The position numbers were made by a program, and so were the translations under genes. A stretch of DNA of 64,000 bases from Crocodylus rhombifer. Lineage: Eukaryota > Chordata > Crocodylia > Crocodylidae. Where the stretch lies: positions 62,001 through 126,000 of the forward strand of contig JAVSML010025158.1 in NCBI GenBank assembly GCA_038503035.1, in the 5' to 3' direction. The notes beneath the pieces are model-generated. The model did not search any database and was not told the DNA's origin. It was given only the letters and a program-made list of their open reading frames with translations. This document shows positions 35,852-47,396 of this stretch, piece after piece; the stretch's first letter is position 1, and each line of letters starts with the position of its first letter.

Positions 35852-35999
35852 CTGGGCCCTGGTACTATCATAATTGAAAACAGAGCTGTGCCCATAGGTT
35901 ATCTAGAAGAAAAATAGTGCCTGTGTTGCCCTGTGGGGTCAGGCTAACTCTCAGGATCTCAATATTGCACTGTTAGGAAGGTGTGATGTACAATTGCAC

Positions 36000-36275
36000 A
36001 TGCGCACACTCAAAAATCAGTTAGGTGCATGCACCCCCACCAGGCATGCACACACACACTACCAGTTCAGGCACATACACATCCAAAATTACCAGCCTAG
36101 GCAAATGAACACCTATCACCAATTCAAGCAGCTACACACACTATACAGACCAAAAGAAATTAGACCAGAATCAGTTACCAATACCTGCACACCCAATACA
36201 CATACACAGATCACTAATTCGTATATCATGCACACAGTGACATACACGTATATCAGTTCACATACACACAGGTGA
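36000..36275. repeat. CA-rich low-complexity sequence
   Basis: Many cacac/acatac tracts on the plus strand; the open frame over it (35994-36275) is composed of these and is not a gene. Confidence 0.6.
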
Positions 36276-36289
36276 GTTCCTAACTTGGG

Positions 36290-37580
36290 TGTTATGGTGT
36301 GTATGTATGTGCTTGGTGTACGTGGGATCCCTGGGGGAAGGTTAAGGTAAGAGAGAAAGAAAGTCGCCAGGGATTAGAACCAGTAGACTAGAAAGAGAGC
36401 TGGGCTGAGGCTTGGAATTACTTTAGGTTACTGCTGGTGGAGACTGAGATGAAAGTTGCCAATGCCAGTATTAGAACCGGCAGACTGGAGGGAAGTTGGG
36501 GTAACTTAAGGTTAATTGGTGTTAATTAAAAGCAGAAAGCCAGGATTGCAAAGAAGCAATGCCAGGGAATAGCCCAGAGGCTGGAGCCAGAGCAAGGAGG
36601 CTACAGGGGAGCCAAGAGGGGAGAGGAAAATGGAGTGGGGCTGCAGGGGGCAGGGAGGCTGGAAAACACAGAGCGAGAGAAAGAGAAGGCAGAGAGAGAT
36701 AGGCATTGGGAAGAGGCAAAAAGTGGTGGGAGCGGGGCTGAAAGCCTGCAGAAAGCAAAAGGGCTGAGAGCCTGAAGAAAAGGGACAGAGAGCTGGCAAA
36801 AAGTGGTGGGAACAGGGCTGAGAACCAAAAGCTGGAGAGAGAGACAGAGACTGAAATTTAAGATAGGGAAGGGACTGGTGCTCAGTAAAACACAACGCAA
36901 CTGAGGGTTACAAATGATAGTGGTTTTATTGAACAGGGGAGATGGTGACACGATATTTTATTGGTTCCTTTGCACACACACACACAGACAATAGCAGCAG
37001 GGGTTAAAGAGGCTTGGTGCAGCGGCTGAACTCCGGGAGGAGAGAGATCCAAATTGGAGGAGGAAATATGCAGGGGATATCTACCTATCCCAGGCTGAAA
37101 GTGGGTCCTCGATGGCCAGTCAGGGTCTCCTTCAGCTCGGTGTTGTCCAGAGGGGGTCACCGGCAGGGCCTCTGGGGTGGATAGGTGGCGTGATGTGGAG
37201 CTGGTCTGGTCCAGATGGAAATGGCATTCCCAAGGAGTCAGTCTTCACTACCCCTTTTTAGGGGTAGAATACCTATAATCTCCTATGGGGAGGGCCTGTT
37301 CAGGCAAGGTCAGTCCTGTTCCAGAGGGTTCCAGGTGTTCTTACTGAGCATGTGCAGCCTGGCACAATGGTGGGTTGCCTCATCTTTTGTGTCTTGAATG
37401 CTGAGGGTGGTTCCAAGGGCTGGGTCATTGGTCCAGGTATTGGTGTTGATGGTTCGGTCATTCAGAGGAAGCTATTTTTAGACTTACTGCCATTGTCTCT
37501 CTAGCACCCTCATTCATCTCCATTCATTCAGGAACCAAGTTACATAGGAGGGGCAGGTGTGAGTCATAGGTTACACAACA
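36290..37580 (-). mobile_element. Candidate LTR or LTR-like block
   Basis: On the minus strand it would start tgttgtgtaacc (from 37580) and carries an aataaa signal (complement of tttatt near 36930). The opposite border tgttatggtgtg near 36290 offers the inverted TG end. The flanking bases are G-rich on both sides (tggg and gggg) but do not give a clear duplication. The portion 36500-36860 is strongly purine-rich and contains an 80-base tandem duplication. Retroviral origin is an inference. Confidence 0.35.
36715..36874. repeat. Two-copy tandem duplication, period 80
   Basis: ggcaaaaagtggtggga-c-gggctga occurs at 36715 and again at 36795 with two transitions; the following purine-rich sequence is also similar. 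The open frames on the minus strand here reflect the skewed composition. Confidence 0.7.
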
Positions 37581-37686
37581 GGGGAGACAAGATGAAGGCT
37601 TGATATTACAAGATGGAAACTTGATATGACTTATGCTAACTTACATATATAGGCCTAAAACAGTAATCACACAATATAAAAGCAGT

Positions 37687-37703
37687 AAAAAAAAAAAAAA
37701 AAA
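37687..37703. repeat. Poly(A) tract
   Basis: Seventeen consecutive A residues. No retrotransposed gene or LINE tail was recognised next to it. Confidence 0.9.
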
Positions 37704-38334
37704 CCGATACAAACATAGTGAATTATCACTTATAAAGCAGTGGATAGCTATATCAAAATAGAACGGCACTTTTTGCAAAGAAGGGAGAGAAAAATAAAAT
37801 GTTAAAGCTCATCCTACATCTTAGCTTCCTTATACTCATCTATAGGGAATAGAGAGGGAGAGGAAAAGTCAGAAATAGTTGGGGAAGGGAAGCGAATGCG
37901 TGTATCTATATCTATATAAGGGGGAAAAGAGAAACTGGGGGTTATGTTACACCTGAATTTGCCCAAAAAACTGCACGTGCTTTCTTCAGTGACTGAAATG
38001 CACAATATATGGCCTGATGCTCTGTCAAAAGCTGTTTTAACATGTGTAGGTATGATATCTTTGATGTTGATACGATGTCATATGAACAAAGCTTGGCACA
38101 GGTCAGTGAGACACAAGAAAAGCTAATTATTACCTATTAAATAATACCTACAAGCAGCAAGAATAACTTAAAACTTCAATAGTTATATGGTAACAAATAA
38201 TTACAAATTTTATTATAGGAAGTCTCACTTGTGATCTCACAGTTACAGTTTTTTGTTTTTCTCCACAGACATATAGTATAACTGATCAAATTGTATTCAT
38301 ACATTGCACTTTACTTAAACAATATACATTTCAT
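37704..38334. other. Unique DNA, no gene seen
   Basis: Contains the first copy (38002-38035) of a 34-base segment repeated exactly at 40124-40157. Confidence 0.4.
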
Positions 38335-38695
38335 AGAAATACATTATAGCACAATAGAAAGGAAGGGCTGAAAGAGACCTTAGGAGGTCATCTAGTCCAG
38401 CCCCATTCAAGGCAGGATCATCCCTTCTAAACTATCCTAGACAATGTCTGTCTAACCTTAAAAACTTTGAAGGACAGAGATTCTAGAAATTCTCAAGAAC
38501 TCTTATAATGAGAAATTTCTTCTTAATAGCCAACCTACATTTCCCTTGTTGCAATTTGAGACCATTTTTCCTTGTTCTGTCCACTCTAGCCACAGAGAAT
38601 AATTTGCCACTATCCTCCATAAAGCCACCCTTTAGATATTTAAAAAAGAGTTATCAAATAGCCCCTCAGATGCGTCTTCTCCAAACTAATTATCT
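38335..38695 (-). mobile_element. CR1 LINE 3' fragment
   Basis: Minus-strand CR1 tail: ggaagggctgaaagagaccttaggaggtcatctagtccag, then tgagaccatttttccttgttctgt and gccacagagaata, standard CR1 strings of the ORF2 end and 3' region. Confidence 0.85.
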
Positions 38696-38699
38696 GTTA

Positions 38700-40725
38700 G
38701 CATCATAGAAATGTAGAGATGTAAGGGAGCTCAGGAGATCACTGTGGTAAAGTGGGGGTCCCTGAATAGCCACAGGGCTAATTTCCCCACCTGTCTCACC
38801 TGCCATGGCTTGATGGCATCCTCAGGGAGTTGGCTCAACTGTCTTCTTTGCCCATTAGCTGTGGCCCCCCAATCATGGGACCTTCAGCTTCCATAAGCCC
38901 TGGCCCTGTCTCAGACCAGTCAGGACCCCAAGCGTCTTTGCTCATCAAGGGCATCTCTCATGGTGGGCCCCTGGCCCTTTTGACCCTTCCGGTCCTGGCC
39001 CCAGTATTGACCAACCAAGTCCCTCGGTTAGGTTTTCACCTCCTGCCTGCACTTAGGGATCAGGGCCCCCCATTCCTGGCTCAGGTGCTCCTGGAAGTGT
39101 GCCTGGCCCTGCAGGGTCACTCCCCCAGCAGGCTCAGACACCTCCAGAAGCTTACCTGGCCTACCCTGCTCTTACGGTATATGGCCCACCTGAAGGTGAG
39201 GGCTGGGGTTAAGGCGCCCTTACCCGCCTTTCACTGGGGTGATAACTGGCTTGGCATTTCCTGGGGGTTCCTGTGCCAGTGAGAGCCCCACCAGGTCACC
39301 CACTCCCAGTGGGGTGCAGTTTTAGGTCATGCCCAGGACCAGGAGCCTCCAAACCATCCCTTACAGCTCCTGCCCTTACCTCCAGGATGTTGTATTCAGC
39401 CTAGCAGCCAGGTGACATTACTGTCTTGCCCTGTCAGCAGTAAACTGCCCTATTTATATACGCAGCCACAGATCTAACATGGTTACCACAATTAAGCACC
39501 TGCTGGCTGCTTGGCTCAGCTGTTAAAGTGGCAGGCACCAACAGTGCTCTGCCATAGTCATCTAGCCCAGCACCCTGCCCAAAGAAGGATAATCCTTGAC
39601 AAACCATCCCAATCAAGTACCTGCCTAACCTGCTCTTGAAAAGTTTCAGGGATGGAGATTCCACAGCTTCTCCAGGTAGCCTGTTCCAATGCCTGACTAT
39701 CCTCATAGTCAGAAAGTTCCTTCTTATCTCCAGCCTAAATTTTCCCTGCTGCAGCTTGAGGCCATTGCTCCTAGTCCTGTTCCTTACAGCCACAGAGAAA
39801 AGCCTGTCTTTCTATAATCTTTCTTCAGGTATTTAAAGACTGTTATCAAATCCCTGCTCAGTCTTACCTTCTCGAAACTAAATAAGACAAGTTCTTTCAA
39901 CCTAAGTCACGTGTTCATCAACCTTGTTGCCCTGGGCTGGACTCTTTTCAAACCGTCAACATCCTTTTTGGTGTGGGACCCGAAACTGGACACAGTACTC
40001 TAGGTGAAGCCTCATCAGTGCTGAATAAAGCAGCAGAATCACTTCCCTTAATTTGCAAATGACACTCTTGTTAATACAACTCAATATACTGCTGGCTTTC
40101 TTCGCAACAAAAGCACACTGTTGACAATATATGGCCTGATGCTCTGTCAAAAGCTGTATTTACTGTAATTTACTGTAACCTGCAGGTCTTTCTCTGCAGT
40201 ACTGCAGTCTAACCAGTCATTCCACAGTCTGTATTTTTATATGCAATTGTTCAGTCCTAACTATAGGACTTTGCAGTTGATCTTACTGAAGTTCATTCAA
40301 CTGATTGTGGATCACTTCTCTAGTTTATCAAGGTAATACTGAATCCTAACACTGCCCTGCTGAGCATCCGTAACTCCACCCAACTTTCTGTAGTCTGCCA
40401 ATGTAGTCTGCCAATTTGCTAAACATACGCTTAATATCATCCTTTAAATCCATGAATGAGGACATTAAACAACACTTGACCCAGGACAGACCTGGAGGAA
40501 CCCTACTTGATACCTCCTCCCATGTAGTCATAAATGATGCAGTGCCTAAATGTTATGCATGGTGATCCAGCCAGTTATGTATCTATTGTACAGTACTTTA
40601 GTTTGTACTTCTTTAGTTTAGTAACAAGGATGTCATGGGAGATCATGACAAAAGCCTTGCTAAAATCAAGGCATCTATTGTTCCCCTGTACACAGAGCCC
40701 ATCTTGTTACTTGCTACTTACATAT
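38700..40725 (-). mobile_element. CR1 LINE fragment split by a solo LTR
   Basis: CR1 on the minus strand in two pieces. The tail (38700-38742, atcatagaaatgtagagatgtaagggagctcaggagatc) stops at an LTR and the element resumes at 39557 with tcatctagcccagcaccctg. It continues to about 40725 through ORF2: frame 39793-39434 contains KLQQGKFRLEIRRNF and RIVRHWNRLPGEAVESP; further upstream come ggacacagtactctaggtgaagcc and a reverse transcriptase remnant. The continuity of the CR1 across the LTR is direct evidence of the order of insertion. Confidence 0.9.
38743..39556 (-). mobile_element. Solo LTR inserted in a CR1
   Basis: On the minus strand it starts tatggcagagcactg (the related copy at 13.4 kb starts tgtggcagggcactg) and ends ccccactttaccaca. 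A TATA box (tatataaata, complement of 39451-39460) lies about 100 bases in. Flanks atcac (38738-38742) and gtcat (39557-39561) each differ by one transition from atcat, the expected CR1 sequence at this point, giving a worn 5-bp duplication. It is 814 bp. Open frames inside (38830-39282, plus) are antisense and not genes. Confidence 0.85.
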
Positions 40726-41344
40726 AAAATTTAGTAACCAAGGCAGCAGGGTAAGGGTGAATTGTTAATCAATATCTTATATTTGTAAAGCAGTTGAGTT
40801 TAAGGTAGATCCTCAATGATCTGAACCTGCAGTTACCTGAATGACAGCTTTGTTTTACTAGTTCGTAACTGTTTATATGGTGTGGCAAAGTATTCTTTTT
40901 TAAAGCTTTATTTAATACACAGCTCTACTCTTTTGTTTGATACACTGTTAACCTTGTAATTGTTGGTATTGTATAATGTTCTTTTTAAAACATCAATACA
41001 ATACCTTATCTCTACTCTTAAGTTTGATACAGTAATTTGTAACTGCTTCACTTACCCAAACAAATTCAGTGATCTTAATGCTTTTTCAGCAGGTGCTTTC
41101 CAAAGGATCCATGTAATGTAAGGATGTACTGTACCACGAACCCCAAAGAATGCTTCTCAGTTTTTTCAAACTAGTCTTGAATTGTTATATATCTCACATG
41201 GTAAGGAGATATTAACAAGATAGTCCCACTAGCTCTACAATGCTATGCACTAGGGGTTACAAACTAATCAATGTGTTTGTGGGGTTTTGGATACTGTGGC
41301 CAAACCAAAAGCCAAAACTGATTTGGGGAAGAGCACAAAATATT
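40726..41344. other. Unique DNA, no gene seen
   Basis: No recognised gene or repeat family; AT-rich. Confidence 0.4.
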
Positions 41345-43112
41345 TTACTAGTCTGTTGTAGTCAGTCTACATCTTCACTGACTACCTGTCTTGTACGCAT
41401 ACCAGCCCAGCCTCTGGCTTCTTTACTTTTCATTTCATCCAGGAAGAGCACACACCAACTGCTGAAACTTCCTTAGCCTGACAAAGGGTTTTTGAAGCCA
41501 AAAGCTTACTTAAAAATTGTTTTCCAGCTATTTAAGTTGGTCTAATAAAATATATCAGATTCACCCAAAGAACCTTGTCTGCCTGTTTAACTTTCCTGGA
41601 CATTCAATTGCTGACCTCAGAATACACAGCAAAATTTATATGGCAAAACTTAAAAAAAGCCAGCTCAATGTGAAAAATGTTCCAGTTTTTGTTAAGTATG
41701 GTCTAAATAGGAACTGCAGATTCTTATCCCATTACCTGAATTAACTTCTGTGTCTCCTTTCTTTCTATGGGATTATTAATGTTTGCCTTTCTCCACACTG
41801 CCCCACTTCTTGGTTCCCCCCACCATCTTCCCTGTCTTTTCAAATCACTCTTGTCTGTTTGATAGCCTGCTCTGTGCATATCCTTACACAGCATCTGATG
41901 AAGTATACTCTTGTTCATGATTGCTTCTGTAGCCAAGCCCTCCAATGCCACCGAATTTGCACTGAGAATACCCACGCTCATCACCTCACAATTCTCAAAA
42001 GGACTTTCACTTAAGACACTCCTCTGGAGAGATAGATCATACTTTTCAAAGAGCTGCCCGGATACCACGTGAAGAACTGCTGCAGTACAAAAAGAAAATC
42101 CCCATGAATTTCACACTATTAGTTATGACATATCATCTTTCCCTGGAACCTATACAGAAAATCCTCAAACAACTGCAAGCTATACTAGAAGACCCAATTC
42201 TTAAAAAGATCTCTCCAGAATCACTCAGCCTAGCTTTTAAACAAGCACCAAACCTTGCCAACCTCAATACCAGAAGCAAACTTCCTATGGCCCAAAGCAC
42301 ACCTGATGGATCCGGACCATACCAGGACAAGAAATATAAAACCTGCTAACCCATTTCCACCACTCCCACAATAACTACACTACACAACAGAACCATCAAC
42401 ATTCCCGGGTCTCATGCTGATATCTCCAGAAATGTAATACATCTCATCTAGTGCACTAAATGCCCTGATGGAAAATATGTAGGAGAAACCAAACAACAAC
42501 TGCACACCAGAATGAATGCACACCGAAAATCTAAGACAAAAATATCCAATTATTTGCGGGTGCACACTTATCACAAGGCAACCACTCTCTCTCCAGTCTC
42601 TCAGTTTTAATCTTCAAAGAGAATATACAAAACACATTTTGTCACTGAACCTAAAAACTTCACTTCATAAATCTACCAGATACAAAAAATCATAATATAG
42701 ACATTGGATTTATGGCACATTATAACCTGCCTGCCATCCAGTAACCGCAGGTAACTTGCCTGCATTTTACCAGCTACATTCTTCTATCATCAGTTCAACA
42801 TCCCCACCTTTCCCCGCTCCCTTCCTGTCTCAAACTTATGGTCTTCCACCCCTGTGATCCCCACTGCTAGGCATTTGCATTTTCACAGACCTGCATTTTG
42901 CATTTTGGCTTGTATTCTACCCAGGAGAGCTCACAGTTCACCAGCAGACTGTTGATATGCCTGAAGAAAGGTGCTTGTGCCCAAAAGCTTTCAAAGAACA
43001 ATTTCCTCAACTATTTAGTTGGTCTAATAAAAGATATCACATTTACCCAAGGAACCTTGTCCGCCTATGTCCTTAGACCAACATGGCTACAACTAATACT
43101 TCCTATGCATCT
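41345..43112 (+). mobile_element. Penelope-like element, decayed, with both terminal repeats
   Basis: Two related terminal segments in the same direction frame the element: the first near 41465-41590 (cctgacaaagg, ccaaaagctta, tatttaagttggtctaataaaatatatcag, aaccttgtctgcct) and the second near 42958-43110 (cctgaagaaagg, ccaaaagcttt, ctatttagttggtctaataaaagatatcac, aaccttgtccgcct). Between them lies a remnant of the Penelope endonuclease region, listed separately. Most of the reverse transcriptase is missing, so about 40% or less of a full element remains. The 41600-42000 stretch is not clearly element-derived. Confidence 0.82.
41985..42720 (+). pseudogene. Penelope-like polyprotein C-terminal remnant with GIY-YIG endonuclease region
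   Basis: Penelope elements encode a telomerase-related reverse transcriptase joined to a GIY-YIG nuclease. The plus-strand reading shows ARIPREELLQYKKK, VMTYHLSLEPIQKILKQL, LAFKQAPNLANLNTRSKLP (the connector of the family) and TPDGSGPYQDKKYKTC, then after a stop CTKCPDGKYVGETKQQLHT and RMNAHR. The last part contains the YVGET(K) motif and the conserved Arg of the GIY-YIG fold. It ends with DIGFMAHYN, the usual C-terminus. Stops near 42348, 42447 and beyond show it is dead. Confidence 0.85.
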
Positions 43113-43689
43113 CAGATGCATCTCTACCCTGCCTTCTGCCCGACTTTAGTTTAACATGGCTAAGTACCTCTCCCTGCTTGAAAAAAAAAAAGTGTTACTT
43201 AACTCTGAGAAAGGAATCCAAAATAAGTCTTTTTGCACTTTGTGCAAACTCATACTAGCTATCATAGAACCTGGGTTATTTGTATTCGGGGGGTTTGCAA
43301 TAGGTTACCCACTTAGGAACTGAGCCACTTAGCTGTTTACCAAGGTGCTTATTTAAAAGAGGATGCTTCTGTCATTTGGAACTCATCAGTGGTTTCATGT
43401 AGTTGATCAGAGAAGTGGTGCCCTTTAAAATAAAAGTCATAGCAAACAGCTGGTGTGCTTCACCAGTCCCAGGCAGCTGTTTTCTGTAGCTCTGTATACC
43501 CTGCAAAATGTTCAGGTTCAGCTATACCAAGTCTCATGATCATTTGTTGACTTTCTGTAATGTTTGCTTCAAAGCCCAGTAGGAGACTGCTCTTTAGAAC
43601 AACGGGAGTCCTTCTGGTGGGTGATGGATTGTTTTTTAAGGTAACACTTTACCCCTATCACAATAAGAAACATCTCTTCCTTTGCCACC

Positions 43690-43835
43690 ACTGTATGAAA
43701 GGGTGTACTTGGTAGCTGTGCTGGTCTGAGACAAAAAGACATACAAAAAACTAGAACTCTTGGTTCCAAAATGATACCTTTTATTAGACCAACTGGAAAA
43801 TGCCAAGAAAATTGTCCTTTTCTGCAAGATAGTTG
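43690..43835 (-). mobile_element. Penelope-like terminal repeat fragment
   Basis: ggtagctgtgctggtctgagac and ataccttttattagaccaactggaaaatgcc are the reverse complement of the terminal segment described at 43.0 kb (ggtctaataaaagatatcac, agaccaacatggctac). Solo end fragment, opposite orientation. Confidence 0.75.
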
Positions 43836-45970
43836 AAGATCAATCCTTTAATAGAGCAACAAAAATGGTGGCCTAAAAAGGTTCAAATGTTCATCTCTGG
43901 ATTCACAGAAAATATGAACTGTGTATTAGGGAAAATGAGGCACAACAGTGCTAGAAGAAAGGAGCTGATAATGCAGCTGATGTTTGACAAGGGTTCTGAC
44001 ACCACTTAGAGGCTAAAGCATCGTAGCATATTAAAGGACTCATTCATTTCTGGTGTGACCAGTGTTCAATTTGGCCCAGAAGTTGAAATTAATTCAAGGC
44101 TGGTGATATTTTCCTTTATATTCATAAAGTTTCCAGCATTTTAATATCAATGTCCCCTGCTTTGTTTTCAGTTTTATTCTCATGAGTCTGCTCTTTACTC
44201 CAGCACAGCAATTCACCATCCCTTTCATTAAACATTTATTCCAATTTTCTACAGTGAAAAAATATTATGACTGTCCAATCTGCTCAGTCAGGCACAATAG
44301 TTTCTCATAACTGCAGATAAAAGGTCACTTTGCTACGGTTTTGTTATTCCATGTCCACTCCAGGTCTGGATTTTAGCTTGACATTAAAATAAGTCACCAC
44401 ACGTTCTCCAGGCCTTGAAGGTTGCCAAGCTACTTAAGAGAGTATCTGCAAAAACTTGTTTTAAAGGCAAGTGGAGGAAACTCTTTGCTCATACTATATT
44501 TGATAAGATCTTTTTTTTAATCCAAGCCCAAGGAGAAAAGCCTGCCCACTTTCTTTCTCCTCTTTTGAGATAAAATAAAATACAGTGGGGTAATTTTATC
44601 CCCTTATTTTCTCTCACTGAAGCCATAGTCCCCAACACAAAAGTAAATGCTTTGTTCAGTATCAAGGTCCTGACTTTTTAATCGTCAATAAACTAATCCC
44701 ATGGTATTTTTGACAAGTGCAAGGGAATATGAAACAGGAAAGGATTTCACAGGGCTTGTGTCCTCTTCATTTACAGGCAAAAATTTATCCAAAAGGATTT
44801 GAAAAACATCTGCTACTGTAAAGCCACAAAACATTCAGGAAAAAGCTTACAGTGCCACAAGAAGACAGCAGGAGAGACCAAGGCATCAGTAATGCTAATG
44901 GCATTCATGGCAGCGTACTGGTCAAATCTCCAAACCAGGTAATGGCAGCTCGCCTACCTATGTTTTCCCAGTCATTTTTACCCAGCCCTGGGACACTTCC
45001 CAGTCCAAACCGTTATTTGGTAACACTACAGAAATATTAAAGTAGTTAAATACTCATGTTCTCTTGCTTGATGGACTTGGCAAATTGCAGGTGGGTGAAG
45101 CAATCAGTGCATATACTTCATACTTCACATCACTGTAGAGCATTTTGGTACCGTTTCGAATGAAAGTTTAAAGTAGAAGAAAACAAGCTCTGATTGTATT
45201 TATTGTCTGCAGTAATTTAGGATTACTGGGTTAGGGCGGATGTGGCTATATTGTCACCTGAGAGAGATTTTCAACTACAAGTTTAAGTCTAATTTCCTAA
45301 CTGTTACTTTAAGAGCTCTTGGGCAAGGCAGAAATAGGAGTTTGGTTTGGCTCATGTTACACTGTCTGCTTGGAGATTTTCCTCATGTACAGATGTTTTA
45401 AAAATGAGGGGAAAAATCCATGTACCATATTGGCTTATTTTGGTTAGTCATATTGTAACAAGAGACTTGAAAATATACCTACTGATTCCAGTCAGTAGTC
45501 AGACATCCACGTGGTAACTTTGTACCAAAAATCCCAAACAAACAAACAAACCCACCAAACCTTGGCTACCTCTAGAATTACCTAAACTAAAGCAGTTTTA
45601 ACACCTTGATATGGTACCATGAAATATAATTGCAGCTTTATGCTGCTCAGAAAAAACAAGTCTTTCCTGGAAAAAAAAAAGAAAAGAAAAGAAAAGAAAT
45701 TGTGAAAAAATTTTGGTTCTCTCATTCAGCATTTCTTTTAAAATTTAATTTTGCTTTAGTTTTTTATTTGTAACCTGAATCTTAACATTTAGTAAAAATG
45801 TTTTTTCTTTTGGTTGTTTGTTTTGAATCTTTTTGTGGAAAGTCTAAAATAAGACTTTGGACAGTCCCTTGATCTGTTTGGTTTCAATTAGTAAGCTATT
45901 TTTTTAGTGGACTCTTATGCAGAAGCTATTCCCATCCAACTCTACCTAATGCTTCCCTCTCCCTGGTCTT
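43836..45970. other. Unique DNA, no gene seen
   Basis: AT-rich with an (AAAAG)n tract. The 62-codon frame at 44852-45040 spans a cag|gtaatg donor-like site but has no acceptor of quality and no known protein. Confidence 0.4.
45671..45699. repeat. (A)n/(AAAAG)n tract
   Basis: Ten A residues followed by four gaaaa units. Confidence 0.85.
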
Positions 45971-45971
45971 T

Positions 45972-46245
45972 GGGAATGCCTACACATTGCCCTATGGCAA
46001 TGTTGCTACACTTTGGAAGTACTAAAGCACAGCGCAGTATGGGCAGTTACTGTGCTGTACGCGCAGCGCACGGGTAGATTTCACCACTATGTTGCTGCAG
46101 AGGCACACAATACCCGGGGAGTGCACTGCTATGGTGACATAGCTGGTGATCACGTGTAGACACGTGATCGTTACATCACCGTAGGGGGCTGTACAGCGAC
46201 GCAGCATATCGCTATGTCGCCATAGGGTGATGTGTAGGCGTGCCC
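45972..46245. mobile_element. CpG-rich MITE with long terminal inverted repeats
   Basis: Left end gggaatgcctacacattgccctatggc pairs with right end gccatagggtgatgtgtaggcgtgccc at 23 of 27 positions. The interior contains a perfect hairpin (10-bp arms gatcacgtgt/acacgtgatc at 46148-46169) and many CpG and gcgc sites, unusual in this AT-rich neighbourhood. The flanks share only ttt, so the superfamily (3-bp or 8-bp duplication) is open. No coding capacity; the 61-codon frame inside is an artefact of the palindromic composition. Confidence 0.8.
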
Positions 46246-46249
46246 TTTG

Positions 46250-47385
46250 TTACTTTCTCATGAGGAAGAACTATGAACGGGGCCATAGCCTGGTCTAATT
46301 TCTGTTTGCAAAAGGGACAGACAGCCATGTTTACAGGATCCACACATCTATGCTCAGCCAAGCTAGGAAAAAATGCCCAAGCTGTCCATGTAAGAGAGGG
46401 AGTTAGGAACAAACCAAGATCCCTTCTGCCACTGTAATTTTCACTGTGTGCACAAAAATACATGTAACCAATTCACTATGCCATATTAAGCAAGGGGAAG
46501 TGAAGAGTAGGTTTTTATTTTGAAATTGGAGCTCAGATTGGGTATTAGGACTCTTCCAAAACCACCCACATCAGCAACTGCTCACAGGAGATAGTCTGAG
46601 ATGATGATCTACCCTCAGTGGTATCTCAGTATGCCTAAAGGCTCTGCTGGGCCATTTGGGCATATCTTTTTTCCAAAGGGGTCAAATACACTGTTGAGCT
46701 CTTTGCAATCTGGTCCCTTTTTTGACTAGGGGTAAGAAGCAAGTTGTGCTATTCCTTCAAGCCCCTCCCATACAGTGCCAAAATAGGCTGCTACTTACAA
46801 GATCAGGCAAGTCTTCATAAAGTGATTTTCCTTCTCCTTTTTCACAGCTTTGATGAGTGGGATGTTAACACGCAGACATTTCTTGTATTATGAGTGGGCA
46901 TCTGAATTAGCTTCCACTAAAATGAATGGGGTAGATCATGTCACTTAAGTTATGGCCATAGGTTGTGAAAATGCAAATAGACCCCATTACATCAGTTACT
47001 TTCTATTCATGTTTCTAGGTTCTTTCAACCACAACAAAGTGGTCACGCTGAGGGAAGTTTTGCTGTGTCATATCACAGTCTACAGAATATGAGCCTGAAG
47101 ACAGTCAGAGCAGCTAGTAATGCACATTTCTAAAGCATATTCACTTTGGTCCTCTGGTCATTAATTCTTGGACTTTTAGCTTTTCCATTTTTCATAAAGC
47201 ACCAGCTCCATGTTTGTCAAAAAGCTTAAACAAAATTACCTGGATACTATACAGCAGATCCCAATATACTACTAAAAATACCTGATGGCAGCCATTCAAC
47301 ATAAGGATTAAAAATGGACTATCACAACAGGAGATCTCATAGGCAGTGGATGTCACCACAACCACTAGCAACGCAGGAGAGAATC
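46250..47385. other. Unique DNA, no gene seen
   Basis: No recognised gene or repeat family. Confidence 0.4.
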
Positions 47386-47396
47386 AAGAGAGCAGC

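Noticed and set aside
38830..39282. 150-codon open frame on the plus strand
   Set aside because: Lies wholly inside a solo LTR in antisense orientation; no domain.
44852..45040. Possible exon ending at cag|gtaatg
   Set aside because: The upstream acceptor lacks a pyrimidine tract and the peptide matches nothing I know; too weak to list.
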